Positions 5,707 through 11,686 of a stretch of 11,686 nt of DNA are shown here, piece after piece (the first letter of the stretch is position 1; the number at the start of each line of letters is the position of its first letter). Source of the DNA: an uncultured Bacteroides sp. (lineage in GTDB: Bacteria > Bacteroidota > Bacteroidia > Bacteroidales > Bacteroidaceae); assembly GCA_934716785.1 (NCBI GenBank), contig CAKUYM010000114.1:1-11686 (forward strand), in the 5' to 3' direction. Under the pieces are notes generated by a model. The model did not search any database. It was not told the DNA's origin and saw nothing but the letters and a program-made list of their open reading frames with translations. The translations under genes and the position numbers were made by a program.

Positions 5707-8370
5707 CTAATATTCTTTTACAATTCGTATCGCATTCAATACAGGGACCGACTCCAACGCTCCGAAACGAACGGTAAGTCCCTTCCCCTGCGAAACAGGA
5801 ACAACATATTTCTTGATAACCGCCCGCTCGGAACCGTACTCTGCCGCTATATTCATTTGCTTGGCAACAGATATTCCGTTTATATCCACGGAAAACACAC
5901 GGTTGGCATAATCCTCTCTTATCACGTCATTTCCTAAATTGTAGGCCAGAGCCTCCCTTTTATTTTCAGAAGTAAGCTCCGCCCAATACAGATATACGGC
6001 ATAGACACCGTCCGGCACATCCGCTTTGAAAGCCTCTATACCTACCCGCTGTGTCTGGAAGATAGGATCCTGATCTGTTCCCAACACGTCTATATCTCTG
6101 GCAGGCAAAGAGCCGTAGCGAGTCTTGTTCGGCGCCACCTCTCCACCGATATATCCCCACGATCCTTCTTCGTAAGCCTGTTCGGGTATCCAGCACATCT
6201 CGGCTACCCGATCCTCAAAATAACGTCGAGCCCCCAGCAACACATTCATATCCGTAAAGCCGTTCTTCACATTGACACATTTAAAGTCACAGACATACCG
6301 GTCGCGATACTCACACCCTTCTTTCTCAATCACAGCATCCACCACATTCTCTCCGTTTGCAAAAGGAACGTTCACAGAAGCTACTTTACCTGCGACCGGA
6401 TATACTCCTAAGCTTTTCCCATTCAAGAAGACTTCCACCTTATCCGCATTGGTATAAACTTTCAGCGGCTGCACACAACTCTTTCCGTCACGGCTCGCCC
6501 CCGCTCTATTCTTCCATGTCTTGGATGCGATATGCAGCACAGGCGACTCTTTCAGATAAGCCTGATAAAGATAATACCCGTCTTTACGTTCTCTATCCGT
6601 AGTTGACAATCCTTTATTATTGACATGAGGCATGGCATTCCTCCTTGCTTCGGAATAGAAATCATTCAAATTCCACACCATAGTGCCCACGATATAATCC
6701 CTCTTTAGAATCTCGGGCAGATAATGCTCATGGTAGATAGAACCAAACTCACAACTGAAATCAAACCGCACCGGCGAGAAAGAATGGATACGAGTATCTA
6801 CATCCGCCCCATATTCGGTGATGAGCAACGGTTTATGAGGAAACTCTTTATGAAGTTCTTCCAGTTTCTCTTCAAATCCACTCAATTTGCCACTGTACCA
6901 TCCGTTATAAAGGTTGAAGCCCAACAGCATCGGTAACTCGGTAATCCCGGCTTCCTGATAAATTTGAGAATTAGAGTGACAGGGCAGCATGGTATAGCGT
7001 TCCGAGTCAAGGTCTCTGATTTGTGTCTCGATAGCAGAAGCTATTTGATGAAGAAACTTCATATATTCCGCCCGCTCTTCCTTGTTGTCGGGGTTGAAAG
7101 GCGGACGCAGAAGTACTTCATTCATGTAGGCCCAAATAACGACAGACGGATAATTGTAGTTCTGAAAAATCATTTCCCTCACCTGCTCCAAGCAATTATC
7201 CATAAATGCCTTGCTTTGAGTGATAGCATTTACAACCGGAATTTCAACTGAGGTCAACAGGCCCAACTTATCACACGTCTGCATCACTACCGGATCTTGC
7301 GGATAATGAGCCACCCGCAGGAAATTGCTTCCCATACTCTTGCTCAACTGTATATCCCGGATATGCATCTCATCCCGCAGAGCGTTTCCCAGTCCTTTGT
7401 AATCCTGATGCCGGCTGGTACCGATCAACTTCCGGTATTTCCCGTTTAGGAAAAAACCTTTCTCCGCATCGAAATGATATTCACGAATGCCCAACGGATT
7501 GACAACACAATCGAGCACTTCTCCCTTTTTATCTTTCAAACGGCTATATACTTTATATAAATAAGGAGAGTCAATATCCCACCGTTGGGGTTGCGCAATA
7601 GTCATTGATGATTCAAAAGCCACATTCTTCTCTCCCGCCTTCACATTCACTTTTTTTGCAGAAAGCGCCACTCTATTGCCATCCGCATCTAAAATTTCCG
7701 TTTCAATAGTCAGCGTCTGGTTATTGGTCAAAGCATTGGACAAGAATGTCTTTGCACACACTTCCGCCTGTTTCTCTGTTATCTTGGTTGTCTTGAGATA
7801 CACACCGCTGGAAGCATAATGAGTGGTAGACAGTTGCACGGGCGATGTATATATCAGATAAACATCCCGATAGATTCCTCCGAAGAAAGTGAAGTCCGCC
7901 GAAAGCGGTGCAATATCCGGATTGTAAGAGTTGTCGACACTCACCGCTATCAGATTGCGCCCGGCATGAACATAATCGGTGATGTCAAATATAAAAGCAG
8001 AATAACCACCCTTATGATTCCCTGCCAATTTCCCATTCACAAATACATTCGTCTCCTGATTGGCCCCTTCAAAACTAAGATATACCCTCTGACCGTCAAT
8101 CAATTCCTCCACGGTCACCACTTTCCTATACCAGCCTTTTCCACGGTAATAACCGGGAATTTCATCTTCAGCATCTTTTGCATTCCAAGTATGGGGAATA
8201 GAGACATCGACCCAACCGGAAACATCATAGTCGGCAGCAGATGCATCTCCCTCCGAGAGAGAAAACTTCCAACCATCATTAATCGTTTGCGTCACACGCT
8301 GCCCCCAAGCCGCACCGGCAGTAACCAGCAACAGGCAAACTAAAATTATCTTCCTACACACCTTACACAT
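5707..8370 (-). CDS. Secreted glycoside hydrolase family 2 enzyme with malectin-like C-terminal domain
   Basis: The product has 887 residues. Residues 1-23 are a signal peptide (cleavage after AWG), with no lipobox, so it is likely periplasmic. The order fits GH2: jelly-roll sugar-binding domain (~25-180), Ig-like sandwich (~185-300), TIM barrel (~305-605) starting at GTSRHQDYKGLG, a DUF4982-like Ig domain (~630-695, VEVFLNGKSLG), then a malectin-like domain (~705-885, with LLGARRYFED and a VYAVYLYWAE strand). The acid/base is Glu418 in VVIWAYMNE and the nucleophile Glu519 in LLITEYGAD; both are present. The barrel end reads VWNLNDF...NNKGL (565-588), where Asn584-x-Lys586-Gly matches the N-x-K-G of beta-glucuronidases, and TEYGAD also resembles them. 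Substrate may thus be a beta-glucuronide, or a beta-galactoside as in other Bacteroides GH2 enzymes with NNKG. It follows the sensor-regulator gene and is probably its target. Confidence 0.93.
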   Translation of the reverse strand: MCKVCRKIILVCLLLVTAGAAWGQRVTQTINDGWKFSLSEGDASAADYDVSGWVDVSIPHTWNAKDAEDEIPGYYRGKGWYRKVVTVEELIDGQRVYLSFEGANQETNVFVNGKLAGNHKGGYSAFIFDITDYVHAGRNLIAVSVDNSYNPDIAPLSADFTFFGGIYRDVYLIYTSPVQLSTTHYASSGVYLKTTKITEKQAEVCAKTFLSNALTNNQTLTIETEILDADGNRVALSAKKVNVKAGEKNVAFESSMTIAQPQRWDIDSPYLYKVYSRLKDKKGEVLDCVVNPLGIREYHFDAEKGFFLNGKYRKLIGTSRHQDYKGLGNALRDEMHIRDIQLSKSMGSNFLRVAHYPQDPVVMQTCDKLGLLTSVEIPVVNAITQSKAFMDNCLEQVREMIFQNYNYPSVVIWAYMNEVLLRPPFNPDNKEERAEYMKFLHQIASAIETQIRDLDSERYTMLPCHSNSQIYQEAGITELPMLLGFNLYNGWYSGKLSGFEEKLEELHKEFPHKPLLITEYGADVDTRIHSFSPVRFDFSCEFGSIYHEHYLPEILKRDYIVGTMVWNLNDFYSEARRNAMPHVNNKGLSTTDRERKDGYYLYQAYLKESPVLHIASKTWKNRAGASRDGKSCVQPLKVYTNADKVEVFLNGKSLGVYPVAGKVASVNVPFANGENVVDAVIEKEGCEYRDRYVCDFKCVNVKNGFTDMNVLLGARRYFEDRVAEMCWIPEQAYEEGSWGYIGGEVAPNKTRYGSLPARDIDVLGTDQDPIFQTQRVGIEAFKADVPDGVYAVYLYWAELTSENKREALAYNLGNDVIREDYANRVFSVDINGISVAKQMNIAAEYGSERAVIKKYVVPVSQGKGLTVRFGALESVPVLNAIRIVKEY

Positions 8371-8553
8371 AATACCATTATTTTAAGATTAAACAAAATG
8401 TACAAATATGCCTTGTCCGGTTCTCAAGACATATATAAAACGATTACAGCGCAAAATTCCACAATATCAATGATTTTGAATAATAGAATCATCCGCATAA
8501 AAGTTCAAATAGTACAATTTTTGTTACGTAGCAAGGACTAATGGCGCAATGAG
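8371..8553. promoter_or_regulatory. GH2 leader and probable regulator-binding region
   Basis: The 183 bases between the sensor-regulator stop and the GH2 ATG are AT-rich and large enough for a separate promoter. On the minus strand CATATTTG (8403-8410) is a near miss to TAnnTTTG, 32 bases before the ATG. Further up, ATGATT (8470-8475) and AATCAT (8487-8492) form a six-base inverted repeat with 11 bases between. AraC-type hybrid regulators act at such upstream regions, but no binding site can be proven from one copy. No strong terminator follows the regulator gene, so read-through is possible. Confidence 0.4.
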
Positions 8554-11500
8554 TCAGAAGTTTGCATATTTTTTCCGATAAGCAGCCGGGGTGATGCCAT
8601 AAGCATTCTTAAAACACCGGATAAAATAACTCGGGCTTGAGAAACCATAATCGAATGCTATATTGGCAATCAAGGCATCGGGCTCGTTCCGCAATTTCTC
8701 CGTTGCCTTTTGCAGTCTCAAGGACAAGATAAAATCATTCGGGGTCTGCCCTGTCAATGCTTTCAGTTTGGTGAAAAGCAAGGTCCTCCCCATACACATC
8801 TCACGAGCGAAAGTAGCCACATCGAAGTCGGCATTATCAATATAAGATTCAACAATCGCCGTAGCGTCCATCAACATCTTTTTATCAATCGGATTGAGCG
8901 GCAGCTCTTCCACCTTGGGCTCATCATTGTGGAGGAAACGCTGTTGAAGCAGTTTGCGGCTTTGGATGATATTGTTGCACCGGGCCACCAGTATTTTTAT
9001 ATTAAAAGGTTTGGAGATATAATCATCCGCACCGGTCTGCAAGCCCTCCAATGTTTGTTCTTCACGATTGCGGGCTGTCAGCAGCACAACCGGTATATGG
9101 CTGGTCTGCAAATCACTCTTCAACTTCTCACACATTTCCAGTCCGGACATGACAGGCATCATGATGTCGCTCACTATTATCTGCGGTTGCAGCGAAGCAG
9201 CCTGCTCCAGCCCTTCCCGTCCGTCGGCAGCCGTATATACGTCATATATCTGTTCGAAAATCTGCGTCAACACCTTGCGCATTTCCGGATTGTCTTCAAC
9301 AATCAGTATTTTTACCGTTTTATCCGGCTGCACCATTTCCGATATTTCCTGCGGCTCTATCGTATAGCGTTCAGTAGCGTGTTCGTCTACGGAGGAAGGC
9401 ACTTCCAAGCCCCTATTCGCTTCCCGATGAAGAGTGACCGTAAAGGATGTAACCCCATTCGGCTCACTTTCCACGCTGATGGTGCCCCGGTGCAGCTCTA
9501 CAATTCCTTTCGCCATCGCCAGTCCAATGCCCGATCCCTTTACCGTTTGCATTGTTGCCGTCGAATCGTCCTGCCAGAAACGTTCAAACACATGATTGAT
9601 TTTTGATTTGTCAATGCCTACACCCGGGTTATTGACCGAAATCACAATATCATTGTCTCCCTCTGCCGACAATTCTACGGAAATCCATTCGCCGGGCTTC
9701 GTGTACTTAAAGGCGTTGGACAATAAATTATAGAACACCTTCTCTATCTGCACTTTGTCAATATACAAATCCGCTTCCTGCAAAGTGGAAGAAAAGCGGA
9801 GATCTATCTTATTCTGCTGCGCATAGCTGTGGAAGGAACAGCATACCTCCTCTACCACCGCAACAATATTCTCCTTGGCAATCTTCAACTTCAAGTATCC
9901 CTGCTCCTGCTTACGAAAATCGATGACTTCATCCACAAGGTTGTTCATCCGGCGAGAGTTTTTATAAATATCCAAAATCTTATTATATACCTCAGGGATA
10001 ATGTCCTTATGCATCAGGAGCATTTCGAGCTGACTGGATATGAGTGTCAGCGGAGTACGAAACTCGTGCGATATATTGGTGAAGAAACGCAGTTTGGACT
10101 GGTTCACGCTTTCGATATACTCTTTTTCCCGTTTCTCCGCCAATAAAGAGTGCTGCAAGGCTTTCCGTATCCAGAACATGCGGATAAGATAGCCGGCAAG
10201 AAGAATGCCGGTCAGTATCATCAGCCCGATAAACCATGCCCGTTGGTAGACCGGAGCCTCAACGACCAGTTCAAAATCAGCGGTAGGCGCCTTCCCGTCG
10301 CGCATGCGCAACTGGTCGCCACGCACATGGAAAGTATAACTGCCCGGATGCAGATTGGTATAGGTAATCAGCGTATTATCTCCCGCCTTTATATATTCGT
10401 TATCGAACCCCTCAAGTTTATATTCCAGTCCGATGTTGGAGATGTTATTCAGAGCATTGCTTGCTATCTCAAACGTGACGGAAGAGTGTCCGGGCGGCAA
10501 CACCAACCGATGTTCATACAGCACGGTTTCCTTGATAAGTCCGAGTGAATCGAGAGGTTGCACCTCCGTATTGTCTACAAACACATGTTTTACAAATACA
10601 TTGTAGTCTACAGATTGTTTGTTCAGCTTCTTCTGGGCGATAGAGACAATGCCGGCCAAGCCACACACATAGATGTCATGATCGGATGCAATGTACAGCC
10701 CGCCGTCATTTACGTTATTCAAAGGGAAATCGCTCTGCCGGCTGTAGTTCTCGAAGATGGCCGTTGCCGGATTGAATTTAGAGAAGCCTATATTGGTTGC
10801 CACGTAGATAGAACCATCTAAAGAACTATCCGCCAGTCCGGTAATGAATCCATTATCCAGTCCCTGCTTCGTTCCATAGCCCACAAAAGAGCCCGTTTTC
10901 TCATCGAACAGGTAAATCCCCGACCCTGTCGACCCCAACCATATACGTCCTTGCCTGTCACATAGAATATGATTGACATGATGTTGTGCCGCGCTCTTCC
11001 CTATTTGCGAGAAAGGGTAGCTATGAGCAGTGCCCGCTTTGAGGTCAATCCGTATCAAGTCAAAAGAGGTAGTCAGCCATAAATCTCCTTTTTTATCAAA
11101 TGTCATATCCCAAACCTGCGACAGATGTTTGGAAGCCAATGAAGGGTGTTCGAAATGATGGAGCCGAAGGTGCTTCTTGTCCAATACGAGCAACCCACCT
11201 TTGGCTGCCACCAACAAAGAATCGTGACCAAGAAATTCTATCATTTTCACCGGATTATAGGCTTTATCTACCGTTTTTCCCTCTCCGGCATAGACATTTT
11301 CCGAAACAGACTCCATGCGCCCGGTCGACAGGTGGAGCCTGTTGATTCCTTGATAGAGAGAAGCTATCCAAAGATAATCTGTCGCTTTCTCATAATAAAT
11401 AGACTTCACTATCTTGAAAGATGCTTCTTGAGCATAGAGCTTCTTTAAAGGGAAAAAGCGCTTGGAATGTTTATCATAATAACTCAACCCGTTTCCCTCG

Positions 11501-11686
11501 CTTGCAAACCATATCCGCCCGGAATTATCTTCGGCGATGGAACTGATGATATAGGAATTCAAGCGATCGCCAACCGCCGTAGACGAGCGGTAAAAGTGAT
11601 AAGCGTCATTCGCTACATTATAATACTGGATTCCCTGATAGAAAGTCCCCAACCATAAAGTCCCCGATGTGTCGTAATGCATGGAG
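8554..11686 (-). CDS. Hybrid two-component system sensor kinase/AraC-type response regulator, 5' end missing
   Basis: One chain joins glycan sensing to transcription. The frame is open to the window edge; the ATG at 11682 is internal, since full proteins are about 1300-1450 residues and the signal peptide and first propeller blades are absent. Numbering from that Met: periplasmic Reg_prop propeller repeats (~1-350; repeated G-x-I/L-W-L/F-x-S/T such as SGRIWFAS, KGDLWLTT, QGRIWLGS), Y_Y_Y domain (~395-475), one membrane helix (~483-504), HisKA with His539 in FFTNISHEFRTPLTLI, HATPase (N-box NLLSNAFKYT 652-661; GSGIGLAMAKG 716-726), receiver domain (acidic pair Glu796/Asp797, phospho-Asp839 in VSDIMMP, Thr869, Lys891), then an AraC helix-turn-helix domain (~935-1040). 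Residue 685, usually the ATP-binding Asp of the G1 box, is Asn, a change I believe is common in this group. It sits just upstream of the GH2 gene and likely activates it when a sugar ligand binds. Confidence 0.96.
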   Translation of the reverse strand, partial: SMHYDTSGTLWLGTFYQGIQYYNVANDAYHFYRSSTAVGDRLNSYIISSIAEDNSGRIWFASEGNGLSYYDKHSKRFFPLKKLYAQEASFKIVKSIYYEKATDYLWIASLYQGINRLHLSTGRMESVSENVYAGEGKTVDKAYNPVKMIEFLGHDSLLVAAKGGLLVLDKKHLRLHHFEHPSLASKHLSQVWDMTFDKKGDLWLTTSFDLIRIDLKAGTAHSYPFSQIGKSAAQHHVNHILCDRQGRIWLGSTGSGIYLFDEKTGSFVGYGTKQGLDNGFITGLADSSLDGSIYVATNIGFSKFNPATAIFENYSRQSDFPLNNVNDGGLYIASDHDIYVCGLAGIVSIAQKKLNKQSVDYNVFVKHVFVDNTEVQPLDSLGLIKETVLYEHRLVLPPGHSSVTFEIASNALNNISNIGLEYKLEGFDNEYIKAGDNTLITYTNLHPGSYTFHVRGDQLRMRDGKAPTADFELVVEAPVYQRAWFIGLMILTGILLAGYLIRMFWIRKALQHSLLAEKREKEYIESVNQSKLRFFTNISHEFRTPLTLISSQLEMLLMHKDIIPEVYNKILDIYKNSRRMNNLVDEVIDFRKQEQGYLKLKIAKENIVAVVEEVCCSFHSYAQQNKIDLRFSSTLQEADLYIDKVQIEKVFYNLLSNAFKYTKPGEWISVELSAEGDNDIVISVNNPGVGIDKSKINHVFERFWQDDSTATMQTVKGSGIGLAMAKGIVELHRGTISVESEPNGVTSFTVTLHREANRGLEVPSSVDEHATERYTIEPQEISEMVQPDKTVKILIVEDNPEMRKVLTQIFEQIYDVYTAADGREGLEQAASLQPQIIVSDIMMPVMSGLEMCEKLKSDLQTSHIPVVLLTARNREEQTLEGLQTGADDYISKPFNIKILVARCNNIIQSRKLLQQRFLHNDEPKVEELPLNPIDKKMLMDATAIVESYIDNADFDVATFAREMCMGRTLLFTKLKALTGQTPNDFILSLRLQKATEKLRNEPDALIANIAFDYGFSSPSYFIRCFKNAYGITPAAYRKKYANF

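Noticed and set aside
8710..9606. Long plus-strand ORF of 298 codons opposite the sensor-regulator gene
   Set aside because: It lies wholly antisense to the kinase, receiver and AraC domains, which are clearly conserved on the other strand; its translation has a His/Arg/Gln-rich composition with no domain, typical of a shadow frame.

Overview
The window looks like a chromosomal segment from a gut Bacteroides or a close Bacteroidales relative. Three things point there: a hybrid two-component system that carries sensor propeller, kinase, receiver and AraC domains in one chain; a secreted family 2 glycoside hydrolase beside it; and TAnnTTTG promoter boxes with almost no Shine-Dalgarno sequences. 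No species can be named from the sequence alone.

Layout. Positions 1-630 (+) are the 3' end of a C-terminal-processing-type (S41) serine peptidase gene. It converges on a secreted TPR protein gene (674-1357, -), and both share one bidirectional terminator hairpin. The TPR gene is divergent from a MATE efflux transporter gene (1469-2797, +); the two -7 boxes lie about 20 bases apart. Next is an AT-rich minus-strand cassette (about 4154 down to 2893): a 64-residue two-helix membrane protein, a 20-codon hydrophobic ORF coupled to it by ATGA, and a 331-residue protein of unknown function with three C-terminal membrane helices. Upstream of it, 4230-4430 holds a promoter-like box and what looks like a decayed small ORF. 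pyrH (UMP kinase, 4565-5275, +) stands alone, followed by a hairpin.

The 431-base gap between pyrH and the convergent glycosidase gene holds an AT-rich GTATAGAG micro-repeat tract, then four tandem 22-base repeats that begin with a perfect 20-base palindrome and are bounded by near-perfect inverted 21-base arms. This is the most unexplained non-coding structure in the window. The rest is a carbohydrate-response pair on the minus strand: the hybrid sensor-regulator (8554-11686, 5' end cut by the window edge) followed 183 bases later by a secreted GH2 enzyme with a malectin-like C-terminal domain (5707-8370). By the usual logic of Bacteroides polysaccharide loci, the regulator senses a glycan breakdown product in the periplasm and activates the glycosidase gene and perhaps others outside the window.

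Most genes belong to known families. The parts that resist explanation are the 5484-5584 repeat array, the coupled small-ORF membrane cassette, and the broken small ORF upstream of it.
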